Shown piece after piece: positions 35,986 to 44,880 of a stretch of DNA of 64,000 nucleotides. This DNA is from Agrobacterium tumefaciens (GTDB lineage: Bacteria > Pseudomonadota > Alphaproteobacteria > Rhizobiales > Rhizobiaceae): assembly GCA_025559845.1 (NCBI GenBank), contig CP048470.1:410001-474000 (forward strand), written 5' to 3'. The notes below the pieces were generated by a model. The model was not told the DNA's origin and searched no databases. It worked only from the letters and a program-made list of their open reading frames with translations. Made by a program: the position numbers and the translations under genes. Numbering within the stretch: the stretch's first letter is position 1; the number at the start of each line of letters is the position of its first letter.

Positions 35986-37010
35986 CGCCCGACCCTCTTC
36001 TGTCCAAGAAGGAACGCGAAGGCAGGCGCGCCAAACAGCGCCGTGATAACCCCGATCGGCAAAACCTGTCCGGGAATAACGATACGGGACAGAATGTCGG
36101 CGACGATCATGAAGACCGCACCCGTCAACGCCGTCACAGGCAGGAGAATGGCGTGGCGAACTCCGACCAACATGCGCGCGGCGTGCGGAATGACCAACCC
36201 GATAAAGCCGATTGAACCGACCAGCGACACCATCACTGCCGTCATCGTGGCCGAAACGCAGATCAATACTGCATAGACACCGCGGACAGGAACACCGAGA
36301 GATGCGGCTGCATTCGCGCCGAAGGAAAATGCATCGAGTGCTCGCGCATGCCACAAGCAGACGGCAAGCCCAACCAGGCAGACCGGGAGCGCCAACCAGA
36401 CATCAGGCCAGCGAACACCGGAAAGGTTTCCAAGCAGCCAGAACATGATGCCGCGCGCCTGTTCGGCGTTTGCGGATTTTGTCACGACGAATGAGGTAAG
36501 CGCATTAAAGAGCTGCGAGCCCGCGACACCAGCCAGGATGATGGCGCTATTGCCATGTCCCGCCCGAATTGCGAGCAGGCTGACGAGCGTGAAAGCAATG
36601 AAAGCGCCGATCAATGCACCGACAGGCATCGTCAGCATCCCAGCCCCGAAACCGAGCAGGGCGACGGCGACAGCCCCGGTCGATGCACCCGCGGAAATGC
36701 CTAGGATGTAAGGATCTGCAAGGGGATTACGCAGGAGTGATTGCAACACGGCCCCTGCTAGAGCAAGCGAGGCACCGCAACAGGCAGCCACCACGGCCCT
36801 GCTTAATCTGTAACTCCAGACGATCCCCTCATCGAGCGGTTCGAGTGGATAACCCGCATGGAAAACCCGATTGGCTATGGTTTTGACAACGACATCGAAG
36901 GGGATCGACGTCTCACCGATGGCCGCACCTGCAACAAGCGCGGCAATCAGTAGAACAAGTGCGGCAACGGCCGCACTCACTCTGGTTGGATTGAGAAAAC
37001 CCGGCCTCAC
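35982..37010 (-). CDS. FecCD/BtuC-type ABC transporter permease of the B12-riboswitch operon
   Basis: 342 residues; the start codon is GTG at 37010, overlapping the binding-protein stop (GTGA). About ten membrane helices are visible. FecCD-family marks are LAGAVLQSLLRNPLADPYIL (about residues 85-104), SLGVPVRGVYAVLIC and IGFIGLVIPHAARMLVG near the C-terminus. Second gene of the riboswitch-controlled operon; expected to be a homodimeric corrinoid channel by analogy with BtuC. Confidence 0.9.
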
Positions 37011-38041
37011 TTGGCGAGGCCGGATGCGGCAATCGCATCAGCCAGCGTCTCGATTCCTTCGATCGTCCGGATCGTCGGGTTCATGGCCTGCGCATCCATG
37101 TCGAATATGTGGCCTTCCTTGACTGCGGGCATGATGCTTGCAACGGGATCGCTGGCAAGGAATTCGCGTTTCACAACGACATCATCTGCGGGGAAGCGAC
37201 GGCGGTCCATCTTTCCGGCCACGATGATGGTCGGATTGGCCTTGGCCACGGTTTCCCAACCGACGGTCGGCCATTCCTCATCGCTTTCGATGACGTTTTT
37301 AATGCCAAGTGCAGACATGATGTAACCCGGTGCACCCTTGCGACCGGCGACATAGGGATCGATATCGAGTTCGGCGCTGGAGAACCAGAAGACGGCAGAA
37401 AGCTTTCCTTCAGCCGACGCGAGCTTGGCGCGCGCCGCTTCCTCACGCGTTTTGAGGTCATTGACGATTTCTTCGCCGCGATCCTGAACGTTGAAGATCT
37501 TCGCGAGATCGCGAACCTCCTGATAGATCAGATCCATCGTGAAAACTTCGTTTCGCACGCCGTCACCACCACCCGAATTGTCCTTGCCCATGCAGTCGGC
37601 AGGAGAGGTGTAGACCGGAATGCCCAGTTCCTCGAATTGCTCGGGGGTCGCAACGACACCTTCTGGGCCTATCTGCCACTGAAATTGTGTCGTCACCAGA
37701 TCCGGCTTTTTGCCGATCACTGCTTCAAAGCTTGGATCGTTATCGGCCAATCGCTCAATCTTGGCATTGGCGTCCTCGTAGCCTGTCAGGACCGGGCCGA
37801 TCCACAGAGCCGTACCGGCGACTTTCTCGGAAAGTCCGAGCAGGTAAAGAACTTCCGTTGTACTCTGACCTACGGATACGGTGCGTGTCGGAGCCTGCTT
37901 GAAAGTGATCTCGCGACCGCAATTGTTGATTGTCAGCGGATAGGTGGTTTCGGCGGCATGTACCGGCTGCGCGAGGGGAAAAACAGCAACGGCAGATGCA
38001 AACAAGGCCGCGCCAAAGGACAAAGGTTTAAATTCGAACAT
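37007..38041 (-). CDS. BtuF-like ABC transporter binding protein of the B12-riboswitch operon
   Basis: 344 residues from the ATG at 38041 (GGAGAA upstream). A longer frame from 38104 has no support. Residues 1-30 are a signal peptide (VAVFPLAQPVHAAE). The FecB/BtuF domain follows: TINNCGREITFKQAPTRTVS, then QSTTEVLYLLGLSEKVAGTA, FEAVIGKKPDLV and a C-terminal lobe with ELDIDPYVAGRKGAPGYIMS. First gene of the operon, 184 bp downstream of a cobalamin aptamer, so cobalamin or a precursor is the likely ligand; family membership alone would also allow an iron siderophore. Confidence 0.88.
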   Translation of the reverse strand: MFEFKPLSFGAALFASAVAVFPLAQPVHAAETTYPLTINNCGREITFKQAPTRTVSVGQSTTEVLYLLGLSEKVAGTALWIGPVLTGYEDANAKIERLADNDPSFEAVIGKKPDLVTTQFQWQIGPEGVVATPEQFEELGIPVYTSPADCMGKDNSGGGDGVRNEVFTMDLIYQEVRDLAKIFNVQDRGEEIVNDLKTREEAARAKLASAEGKLSAVFWFSSAELDIDPYVAGRKGAPGYIMSALGIKNVIESDEEWPTVGWETVAKANPTIIVAGKMDRRRFPADDVVVKREFLASDPVASIMPAVKEGHIFDMDAQAMNPTIRTIEGIETLADAIAASGLAK

Positions 38042-38093
38042 GCGTTCTCCAGTCAGTGTGTTTGCGTCGGGTGATGGGAAAAATCGCAAAACG

Positions 38094-38177
38094 TCAAAGC
38101 GCATTGCGACAAACGTCCGACATTCCTGGAAATGGAGAACAAGACACGGAACACATGTCCGCGCATGAAGGTATCAT
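38094..38177 (-). CDS. Possible 27-residue leader peptide between riboswitch and BtuF-like gene
   Basis: An ATG at 38177 with AGGAG 7 nt upstream opens a 27-codon frame ending in TGA at 38094. The product begins MIPSCADMCSVSC and has four cysteines. It lies between the cobalamin aptamer and the first transporter gene. GCAGGT beside its ribosome binding site could pair with the ACCTGC of the aptamer's conserved 3' box, which would make it part of the expression platform. No homologue is known to me; it may be chance. Confidence 0.3.
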   Translation of the reverse strand: MIPSCADMCSVSCSPFPGMSDVCRNAL

Positions 38178-38224
38178 AACCTGCTCCTCTTCCGGGCATC
38201 CCCGCCCGTAATGATGGTCGTTGT

Positions 38225-38435
38225 TCTGACGGCAGGTCTCCTGGCTCACGAATATCTATCGTCCACCTACCTTCCCGCATCTCTTCAAGATGCAGTGGCA
38301 TGACGCCTCAAGCGCCACGAGGATGGACGGTAATCCGCTTACAGTTGCGGGGGCAGCCATGGCATTGAACCGTCAAGCAGATCCGCACCATGTTCCCTAT
38401 TAATCCCCTCACCCTTTGGGTTCGAGGAACCGTCG
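38225..38435 (-). promoter_or_regulatory. Cobalamin (adenosylcobalamin) riboswitch aptamer
   Basis: On the minus strand the conserved cobalamin-aptamer blocks occur in order: AGGGAACATGGTGCGGATC near 38410-38380, GCTGCCCCCGCAACTGTAAG with GCGG (about 38358-38335), GCCACTG (about 38302-38295), GATGCGGGAAGGT (about 38281-38269) and GAGCCAGGAGACCTGCC (38247-38231). These are the invariant core and the B12 box. Binding of cobalamin is expected to switch off the five-gene operon that starts at 38041. Boundaries are approximate. Confidence 0.95.
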
Positions 38436-38635
38436 TCCGTTGACATACGCAGCAACGCCCTGTGCGTCAATGCCTTGCCAGCATCCAGATGCTCCGATGA
38501 ATTGCGTTTCTCTTCTTGGGGGAGAATGGAAAGAAATGTCTTGGCGTCGTGGAGCCTCGAAAATCCGAGCCGACGCCTGCACTTTCAGCGCGAAAAGCCC
38601 GATAAACAGGCTTGCAGAGGAATTCGCTAAAAACT

Positions 38636-38646
38636 ACTTAGTAAGT
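38636..38646. promoter_or_regulatory. Palindrome ACTTAGTAAGT upstream of the Rrf2 gene (candidate operator)
   Basis: Perfect 11-bp palindrome (5-bp arms around a central G) 55 bp before the rrf2-type start codon, a usual place for autoregulation by Rrf2 proteins. The space from 38436 to 38700 otherwise holds no convincing gene. Confidence 0.4.
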
Positions 38647-38700
38647 TGAAAACAATCGATCCGGCATTTCAGAGTAAGCCGGTTGCACCCGGGCGGAACA

Positions 38701-39150
38701 ATGCTGACGAAAAAAGGCAAATACGGACTGAAGGCTCTCGTTGATCTGGCACGCCTTCCGCCTGGTGAGACGGCCTTCGTGACCGAGATTGCAACGCGCA
38801 ACAATATTCCAAAGAAATTCCTCGATACGATCCTTCTGGAATTGCGAAATACCGGCATTCTGCGTTCAAAAAAGGGTCCGAACGGCGGTTATTCGCTGTC
38901 GAAAATGCCAAACGAGATCATGATCGGACAGGTCATCCGGACGCTTGATGGCCCCTTGGCACCCATCCGTTGCGCCAGCCGCACCGCTTTCGAAGCATGC
39001 GATGACTGTGACGATCCGGATAACTGTCAGGTAAGGTTGTCGATGACAGACGTTCGAGACGCCATCGCAACCATCCTCGACAATATGACACTGGCCCAGT
39101 TCGTGGAAAAGGACGCCGCAAGCGCTCAATCCATCCCAGCCGGCAAATAA
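38701..39150 (+). CDS. Rrf2-family transcriptional regulator with four candidate Fe-S cysteines
   Basis: 149 residues from the ATG at 38701 (GGCGGA upstream); a TTG frame at 38683 is less likely. The winged helix begins MLTKKGKYGLKALVDLARLP, with the recognition segment NIPKKFLDTILLELRNTGIL and wing RSKKGPNGGYSLSK, all typical of Rrf2 proteins such as IscR, RirA and CymR. Cysteines at 91, 100, 103 and 109 (RCASRTAFEACDDC) are in the region where family members bind a 2Fe-2S or 4Fe-4S cluster. It is divergent from the riboswitch operon and convergent with an organosulfur operon that it may control. Confidence 0.9.
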   Translation: MLTKKGKYGLKALVDLARLPPGETAFVTEIATRNNIPKKFLDTILLELRNTGILRSKKGPNGGYSLSKMPNEIMIGQVIRTLDGPLAPIRCASRTAFEACDDCDDPDNCQVRLSMTDVRDAIATILDNMTLAQFVEKDAASAQSIPAGK

Positions 39151-39163
39151 ACGGCGTAACAGC

Positions 39164-40105
39164 CTACCGACTGAGCAGGTCACTACCGAGAACAGCGACC
39201 GGATGAATTGTGCTGTCTGTCACGGCGCTTCTCATTCTGGTCATCAATATCTCGAGAGCGGCGGCGCTATGCCGGACGGATTGAACAGTAACATGCTCAG
39301 CCCCGACCTGTGCCGCATCGATGATTGCTGCGACACGCGCGATTTGCGCCTTCAACAACTCGGTCCCAAGATAGGCCTCGCCGACTTCAAGCGCTGTGAC
39401 ACCTTCATTTGTCGGGCTGCGTTCAATCAGATCGGATAGGATGCACTGCGTCTGTCCAAGCAGAATTGCCGCGCGCAGCAGGGTTGCGACCGAAATCGGA
39501 AGGTTTTCTGCGCCTAAGGTGAGCGGCAACACGTCATCGACGCGCAGGTCCGTCTCCACGGCAGCGGATCGCCGGTTTTTCACCACGACGAGCACGGGCT
39601 GGCGAAGATAATTGAGCGCGGGCATGACGATCCAGTCGACATCGGAACGAACAGACGTCAGCCGCGCATCGGAAACCCAAAATGACAAGTCGTCCCCGAG
39701 CAGTACCGGGTGCTCCGGATCTGGAGAATCTGCAACCAGAAAAAATGTCTCTCCAAAACCTGCCCGGGCAAAGAGCGCTCTACGTTGATCTTCACTCCCG
39801 GCGTTGCGAACAAACTCCAGAGCTTTGAAGTGATCAGCAAGGCGCCGCGCAACATCAGCATCCGCTTCTGCGATAATCGTTACAACCTGCGCCAGAATAT
39901 CGTTTGTCACGTCCGCACCACCGAGATCGCTTGGAACAGATAGCGAAAGCAGTCCCGAATGCGACATCGCCTCGTGGACCCGGTCAGCCGTCTCCAGGCC
40001 GCATCTACGGGCAATTGCGCGCGCTGCGGTCAGGATATCGTCGTCAGCGAAAAGTTGTGGCGGAACGGAGCGTATCTTCTCATTGAACTGCGTAACAGAA
40101 CCCAT
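39164..40105 (-). CDS. Acyl-CoA dehydrogenase-fold protein, SfnB-like (short)
   Basis: 313 residues from the ATG at 40105, with GAGGGAG upstream; a TTG frame from 40129 is unlikely. It has the N-terminal helical and central beta region of SfnB/DszC-type flavoproteins (HSGLLSLSVPSDLGGADVTN, AQVVTIIAEADADVARRLAD) but is about 90 residues shorter than its relatives at 45901 and 55161. The central FMN-binding stretch looks reduced. SfnB-type proteins act with reduced flavin on organosulfur compounds. It is the last gene after a flavin reductase and SsuD. It may be a diverged or partly degenerate member. Confidence 0.7.
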   Translation of the reverse strand: MGSVTQFNEKIRSVPPQLFADDDILTAARAIARRCGLETADRVHEAMSHSGLLSLSVPSDLGGADVTNDILAQVVTIIAEADADVARRLADHFKALEFVRNAGSEDQRRALFARAGFGETFFLVADSPDPEHPVLLGDDLSFWVSDARLTSVRSDVDWIVMPALNYLRQPVLVVVKNRRSAAVETDLRVDDVLPLTLGAENLPISVATLLRAAILLGQTQCILSDLIERSPTNEGVTALEVGEAYLGTELLKAQIARVAAIIDAAQVGAEHVTVQSVRHSAAALEILMTRMRSAVTDSTIHPVAVLGSDLLSR

Positions 40106-40174
40106 GCCCAACTCCCTCAAAAGCTTCAAACACAGATAGCGGGATACTCATCTCGCGCGCAGCTTCACCAGGGC

Positions 40175-40720
40175 TTAGCCCAGCGCGTGATAGCGACCAT
40201 TCTGGTAGACAAGCGAGCCACCATTGCCGATCCGGATTGCTTCCACCTTGCCGATGACGATGACATGGCTGTGCCGTTCGATGGCCTCTTCCACCGTGCA
40301 ATCGATGGCCGCGACGGCGTCTTCCAATATCGGTGCCCCGCTGGCGAGCCTGGTCCACTCCGCGCCGCGATAACGCTCAACGCCCTTCAGGCCACCGATG
40401 CCGGCAAACTGGTTTGCAACGAACTGGTGGTGCTCGCCGATAATATTGATGGCAAGGTGGCCAAAGCGTTGCACAATCGGCCAGGTCGAGGAAGACCGGT
40501 TCAGGGCGACGAGCATTCTTGGAGGATCGACAGACAAGGCAGTGGCCGAGGTCACCGTTGCGCCAGTGCGCAACTCACCCTCACCTGCCGTCACGAGACT
40601 GACACCGCCGCCAAGCGCTCTGAGCGCAACCTTCAGACTATCGGCATCGGCGACACGGTCCGAAACGCTCCCCTTTGCAGCCCTGAACTGTTCATCATTT
40701 GCGGCAAATTGCACTGTCAT
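40175..40720 (-). CDS. NAD(P)H:flavin reductase partner (DszD/HpaC-like)
   Basis: 181 residues of the flavin reductase-like FMN-binding family. After about 27 leading residues come LKVALRALGGGVSLVTAGEG, TSATALSVDPPRMLVALNRS (flavin contact region), FAINIIGEHHQFVANQF-like FGHLAINIIGEHHQF, and the HSHVIVIGKVEAI strand with the conserved His. Such enzymes supply FMNH2 to two-component monooxygenases. It lies between the SsuD gene and the SfnB-like gene on the same strand, and may also serve the DszA/C-like enzymes elsewhere in the window. Confidence 0.87.
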   Translation of the reverse strand: MTVQFAANDEQFRAAKGSVSDRVADADSLKVALRALGGGVSLVTAGEGELRTGATVTSATALSVDPPRMLVALNRSSSTWPIVQRFGHLAINIIGEHHQFVANQFAGIGGLKGVERYRGAEWTRLASGAPILEDAVAAIDCTVEEAIERHSHVIVIGKVEAIRIGNGGSLVYQNGRYHALG

Positions 40721-40886
40721 GGAAAGCTCCCGAAATCATTTGCATTGTCTAAACAGTTAGCGGGCCGGGCGATTTCTACACAGGCATTCTTTTTCATATT
40801 TGATATATTATATGGAATTAATGTTTTAATTGCTGACAACGTGCGGCGTCCCTGCGACGCGAAGCAATCTCAGCGCAGCCAATCGA

Positions 40887-42053
40887 TCATGATCCAGATG
40901 CAAGCTTGATGTTGCCGCCATGACCTCCGCCACCGAAGGCCTGTCTGGCGCCAAAGGATGAGCGGATTTGATTTCGCGGCGCGCCGAGACCAATTTCGGG
41001 GAACAGCAGTTCCGAAACGCGGTACGCTTCCTCTAGATGCGGATACCCGGAGGCAATCACAGTGTCGATGCCGAGATCCTGATATTCCCGCAAGCGGGCA
41101 GCGACGGTTTTGGGTGAACCGACCAAAGCCGTTCCGGCGCCTGACCGAACAAGTCCTATACCTGCCCATAAATTTGGAGAGACTTCCAGACTGTCGCGTC
41201 GGCCGTTGTGCAAAGCCTGCATGCGCGCCTGGCCAACGGAATCGGATGCCTTGGAAAAGACCTCCTGCGCAGCGGCGATCGTTTCATCGGAAAGCTTTGA
41301 AATCAGCCTGTCCGCATCCGCCCACGCTTCTTCGTCGGTCTCTCGCACAATGAAGTGCAGCCGAATTCCGAACGTCACTTCGCGCCCCTGTTTTGCAGCG
41401 GCAGCGCGCACCTTGGCGATCTTTTCGCCAACCTGTGTCGGCGGTTCGCCCCAAGTGAGATATTTGTCGGTGATGCCTGCAGAAAACTCGATCCCCGCGT
41501 CCGACGACCCACCGAAATAAATTGGCGGACGCTCCTGAACGGGCGGCAAGCCCAGTCTTGCGTCATGTGCCTTGATGTATTTTCCGTCGAGATTGGCTTT
41601 GCCGGTTTCAATCAGCGAATTGAAAACTTCGAAAAATTCTCCAGCATGATCGTAGCGCTCGTCATGCGGCAAGAAGATACCGTCACCCGCCAGTTCCTGC
41701 GAACTTCCGCCCACAACAATGTTGAGCAACAAACGCCCGCGAGAGACGCGATCGAGCGTGGATGCCATACGCGCATAATAGGCTGGTGAAGCGACACCCG
41801 GCCTTATGGCAACGAGAAACTTCAGTTTTTCCGTATGGGCAGCGAGATTGGCCGCGAGAATGAACGATTCCTCACAGGCAACGCCTGTTGGAATGAGTAC
41901 GCCAGAATAACCGAGACGATCGGCAGCCTGGGCAATTTCCTTGAAATAGTCGGGATCAGCAGGGCGTGAGAGGTCGTCCGAGCCAAGATAACTCCCGTCA
42001 CCCGAGGAAGGTATGAACCAAAGAAAATCGAGCGGCTTATCTGTCTTGCTCAT
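40887..42053 (-). CDS. ssuD: FMNH2-dependent alkanesulfonate monooxygenase
   Basis: 388 residues from the ATG at 42053 (AGAGG 7 nt upstream). It closely follows E. coli Ssu[41 protein letters not shown] (with the SsuD cysteine), [61 protein letters not shown] and [17 protein letters not shown]. SsuD is a bacterial-luciferase-like enzyme that cleaves alkanesulfonates to aldehyde and sulfite during sulfur starvation. No ssuABC transporter is adjacent. The upstream neighbours are a small protein, a YeeE-type transporter and a rhodanese. Confidence 0.92.
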   Translation of the reverse strand: MSKTDKPLDFLWFIPSSGDGSYLGSDDLSRPADPDYFKEIAQAADRLGYSGVLIPTGVACEESFILAANLAAHTEKLKFLVAIRPGVASPAYYARMASTLDRVSRGRLLLNIVVGGSSQELAGDGIFLPHDERYDHAGEFFEVFNSLIETGKANLDGKYIKAHDARLGLPPVQERPPIYFGGSSDAGIEFSAGITDKYLTWGEPPTQVGEKIAKVRAAAAKQGREVTFGIRLHFIVRETDEEAWADADRLISKLSDETIAAAQEVFSKASDSVGQARMQALHNGRRDSLEVSPNLWAGIGLVRSGAGTALVGSPKTVAARLREYQDLGIDTVIASGYPHLEEAYRVSELLFPEIGLGAPRNQIRSSFGARQAFGGGGHGGNIKLASGS

Positions 42054-42247
42054 TGAGAAACCTCTGCAGTTTGCCCGGCTGGGCTTCCTAGACCGAGTTA
42101 AAAGGGTAGCCATTTCTCCGAGGCAATTAAGAAATTTTGTTCCAATTTGCGATCAGGAGAGAGAGTTTCTCTCTACGCAAGGATGTAATCACGTCGAACG
42201 CGGCACGACGGGTGCGAAGCCGATCCCGCCTGTCCCACCCTGTTTGA

Positions 42248-42445
42248 CTAGAGCACCGGGTGGAAGCCGAACGTCGCAAATGCGATTTCGGAGATCTCTT
42301 TCCTCTCCAGCTCCAGATCGGTTTTCTCCGGCTCCTTTTCCAAGTCTCCGGTGACTGGCACGTCAAAATCCGGCGATGGCCTCGAAGGAGCGTTACGGGT
42401 CGAGCCAATGAAATCGAACGCAAATGATTGCAGTGCTTGCAGCAT
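42248..42445 (-). CDS. Small hypothetical protein in the sulfur operon
   Basis: 65 residues, starting at an ATG with a perfect GGAGG 6 nt upstream. The sequence begins MLQALQSFAFDFIGSTRNAP and continues with an acidic, charged middle (EKEPEKTDLELERKEISEIA) and ends AFATFGFHPVL. No signal peptide or domain is recognisable. It lies between ssuD and the YeeE-type gene on the same strand. A TTGACG hexamer about 68 bp before its start, on the minus strand, could be a -35 element. The good ribosome binding site is the main argument that it is real. Confidence 0.55.
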   Translation of the reverse strand: MLQALQSFAFDFIGSTRNAPSRPSPDFDVPVTGDLEKEPEKTDLELERKEISEIAFATFGFHPVL

Positions 42446-42617
42446 GGTCAGCCTCCAGCAACGAGATCGTCATATCGTTAAGTGAAAGGCCCGGACCGTC
42501 AAGATTTTCCACTAAATCACTATTCTATTTTCGCGTTCGCACACGATGGTTTCAACCCGGAAAATTCGCAGCCGTGGAAGACAGTTTCAAACGGGTGAAA
42601 GCAACCAAATTCACGTC

Positions 42618-43799
42618 CTATGGCAACGCAAAACGACGTTTGAGGATAAGGCCACAAAAGGCGCCAAGACCGCAAAAGAGTAAGAACACCCAGCCGGACA
42701 AGGCGCCCGCGTGAATGCCTGATAGCAATACGCCAATGGTGCACCCCAACGCGGTCATCCCACCCCAGCCCATCAGCACACCGCCGACAAATCGGGTCGC
42801 CAACCCACCTAGAGATGGCCATGATGGCTTGAACTTCTCCGAAACCAATGCGGAGGCGAGACTTGCAACAATAAGCCCAATGACGAATACGCCGTTTGGA
42901 GAAAGCAGCGTGGTTTTGACCGCGCTTATGCAACCCCGCACCGTATCGAGCCCAGCCAGCGTTTCGGACATCCAGCCTTGCTGGGTGGAAACGGTTCTAA
43001 CAATGCTTCCCAATTCAGCCGTGACGCCAATGGGTGCTAGCCGAAAATACGAGAATGCGCTGATCGTGGCGACGAGGATGCCGGTGACGACAGGGGGCCA
43101 GCGGGCGATGAACACCCGTGTCAGTGCCTGATGCAACTTTGCGTCTGCCGCCTTTTCGGGCGGGATGTCGTTGTTGTTATCCGCATAAAGAACAAGGGCA
43201 ATCAGGATTGCGAGTACGCAAAACGACACAATAAACGCTGGACCGTAGCCCAGGTAGTGCGGCAGCCACACAGGAATGTCGTCGTACACAGCCAGGCTGT
43301 AGAGAAAATTCCAGCTGAGGAACGCCACGAAAAAACCGACGGCCGCACCGGCAAGCGCGAAAATCGATCCAAAGGCACCCTCCCCGAGACGATAAAAATG
43401 ACCGGAGAGGCATGAGCCCGACAAAGCGGCGCCCAGACCGAAAATCGATGCGGAAACCGCGAGCACCCAGCCGACGGGACCAACATGAGCGTTGGGCGGC
43501 AAACGGCCCGGCTGTGGAACAGGGACCCAGGCCATCATGACAATCTGGTAGAACGCGACCCCTGCAATCAAGGCTACAAAAATCGCGACAAGTCCATCAG
43601 ATCGCCTGTTTTCAACGAAATCGCGAAAATTGCAAAGAAAACAAAAGCGACCGCGCTGCAGGACAATGCCGAAGGCTGCCCCGGCAAGCAGCGCAAACCC
43701 CAATTGACGCCCCTCTACCAGCATGGAAACGCCGTAGAAGGTAAGAGCCAGTAAAGCTATCAGGGCAATGCCTGCCCAGCGATGGAAGCGTAAATTCAT
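42618..43799 (-). CDS. YeeE/YedE-family (TsuA-type) thiosulfate/sulfur transporter
   Basis: 393 residues from the ATG at 43799; upstream in-frame starts at 43829 and 43838 fall within or next to an intercistronic stem-loop. About nine to ten membrane helices. The family cysteines are seen in GIVLQRGRFCFLCNFRD, LGAALSGSCLSGHFYRL and GWGGMTALGCTIGVLLSGIH; in the characterised relative TsuA such cysteines line the thiosulfate path. It lies 82 bp downstream of a periplasmic rhodanese and upstream of ssuD, consistent with uptake of sulfane sulfur or thiosulfate. Confidence 0.87.
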   Translation of the reverse strand: MNLRFHRWAGIALIALLALTFYGVSMLVEGRQLGFALLAGAAFGIVLQRGRFCFLCNFRDFVENRRSDGLVAIFVALIAGVAFYQIVMMAWVPVPQPGRLPPNAHVGPVGWVLAVSASIFGLGAALSGSCLSGHFYRLGEGAFGSIFALAGAAVGFFVAFLSWNFLYSLAVYDDIPVWLPHYLGYGPAFIVSFCVLAILIALVLYADNNNDIPPEKAADAKLHQALTRVFIARWPPVVTGILVATISAFSYFRLAPIGVTAELGSIVRTVSTQQGWMSETLAGLDTVRGCISAVKTTLLSPNGVFVIGLIVASLASALVSEKFKPSWPSLGGLATRFVGGVLMGWGGMTALGCTIGVLLSGIHAGALSGWVFLLFCGLGAFCGLILKRRFALP

Positions 43800-43831
43800 G
43801 AGATGCCAGGCAAATCTTTCAATTAACATCG

Positions 43832-43857
43832 CCAGCACGCCTAACGCGGCGTGCTGG
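43832..43857 (-). other. Intercistronic stem-loop between rhodanese and YeeE-type genes
   Basis: Perfect 10-bp inverted repeat CCAGCACGCC/GGCGTGCTGG (43832-43841 and 43848-43857) with a 6-nt loop, 24 bp after the rhodanese stop codon. No T-run follows on the minus strand, so it is probably an mRNA-stabilising or attenuating structure. Confidence 0.5.
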
Positions 43858-43881
43858 TCGTGGATGGGATATGATCAGTGG

Positions 43882-44811
43882 TTATTTGCCGGTCCAGACG
43901 GTTCCAGTCGGGTTGCTGATCGGGACGCCGACGGCATTGCCGTATTCCGTCCATGAGCCGTCGTAGTTGCGGACATCGTATCCAAGTATTTTCTTCAGGG
44001 CGAACCAGGTGTGGCTCGATCGCTCACCAATACGGCAATATGTGATGACCGGAGCTGTACCGTCGATGCCCTTTTCGGCATAAATCGCCTTGATTTCTTC
44101 AGCCGATTTGAACGTTCCGTCCTTGTTGACGATGGTGCCCCATGGGACATTCACCGCGCCTGGAATATGGCCCGCCCGCACTGACAGCTCCTTGACGCCA
44201 TCGGGCGCAAAGATTTTGCCGGAATACTCATCTGCCGAGCGGATATCGACGAGCTTGATATTGTGCTTGCCCTCAGCCACAGCGACGACATCGATAAAGC
44301 GGGCGCGAACTGACGGGTCGCTGTCCTTCAACGTCAGTGTTGTTGCCGTCGTTTTTGGCGCGGAGGTATCCAGAGGCAGACCCTCAGCCTCCCAAAGCTT
44401 ACGACCACCGTCCAGAAGCTTCACCCGATCGCCCAGACCATAGGTTTCAAAGATCCATGCTCCCCAGGCTGCGAACCAGTTGTTGTTATCGCCGTACAAG
44501 ACAATCGTTGTATCATCGCCGATACCGGCCTGCTGCAACAGGCTCTGGAAATGCTCCCGAGAGGCTATATCGCGACGTTCCTTGTCGACGAGATCGGTGT
44601 GCCAGTTCAGATTGGTCGCGCCGGGAATATGGCCACGCTCGTAAACGCCGGTGTCGACACTGACTTCGAAAACCTTGACCTTCGGATTTTCCAGATTTTG
44701 CTTTAGCCAGTCCGCGGTAACCAGCGCGTCCGACGCATTGGCCGATGCCAGACCGACCGTTGAAAGCAACAATCCCCCGAATACGGACGCCAGCAACTTG
44801 ATATTGTACAT
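43882..44811 (-). CDS. Periplasmic thiosulfate/3-mercaptopyruvate sulfurtransferase (two rhodanese domains)
   Basis: 309 residues from the ATG at 44811; residues 1-24 (LLASVFGGLLLSTVGLASANA) form a signal peptide, so it is periplasmic, unlike the cytoplasmic SseA. The first, inactive rhodanese domain contains ERGHIPGATNLNWHTDLV and VLYGDNNNWFAAWGAWIFET. The second contains IRSADEYSGKIF and the active-site loop YCRIGERSSHTW with the persulfide cysteine. It transfers sulfane sulfur between thiosulfate and acceptors. It leads the operon that continues with the YeeE-type transporter, the small protein and ssuD. Confidence 0.9.
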   Translation of the reverse strand: MYNIKLLASVFGGLLLSTVGLASANASDALVTADWLKQNLENPKVKVFEVSVDTGVYERGHIPGATNLNWHTDLVDKERRDIASREHFQSLLQQAGIGDDTTIVLYGDNNNWFAAWGAWIFETYGLGDRVKLLDGGRKLWEAEGLPLDTSAPKTTATTLTLKDSDPSVRARFIDVVAVAEGKHNIKLVDIRSADEYSGKIFAPDGVKELSVRAGHIPGAVNVPWGTIVNKDGTFKSAEEIKAIYAEKGIDGTAPVITYCRIGERSSHTWFALKKILGYDVRNYDGSWTEYGNAVGVPISNPTGTVWTGK

Positions 44812-44880
44812 TTCCCTACCCCTTCCTGATTTGATGACAATGGAAAGGTAAGAAGAAAGCGGAGGCACGCGAAGAAACCA

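Noticed and set aside
38416..38649. 77-codon frame upstream of the Rrf2 gene
   Set aside because: Overlaps the riboswitch end and the regulator's promoter region; no ribosome binding site or domain.
42127..42423. 98-codon frame overlapping the small protein at 42248
   Set aside because: No ribosome binding site; the other frame has GGAGG at ideal spacing.
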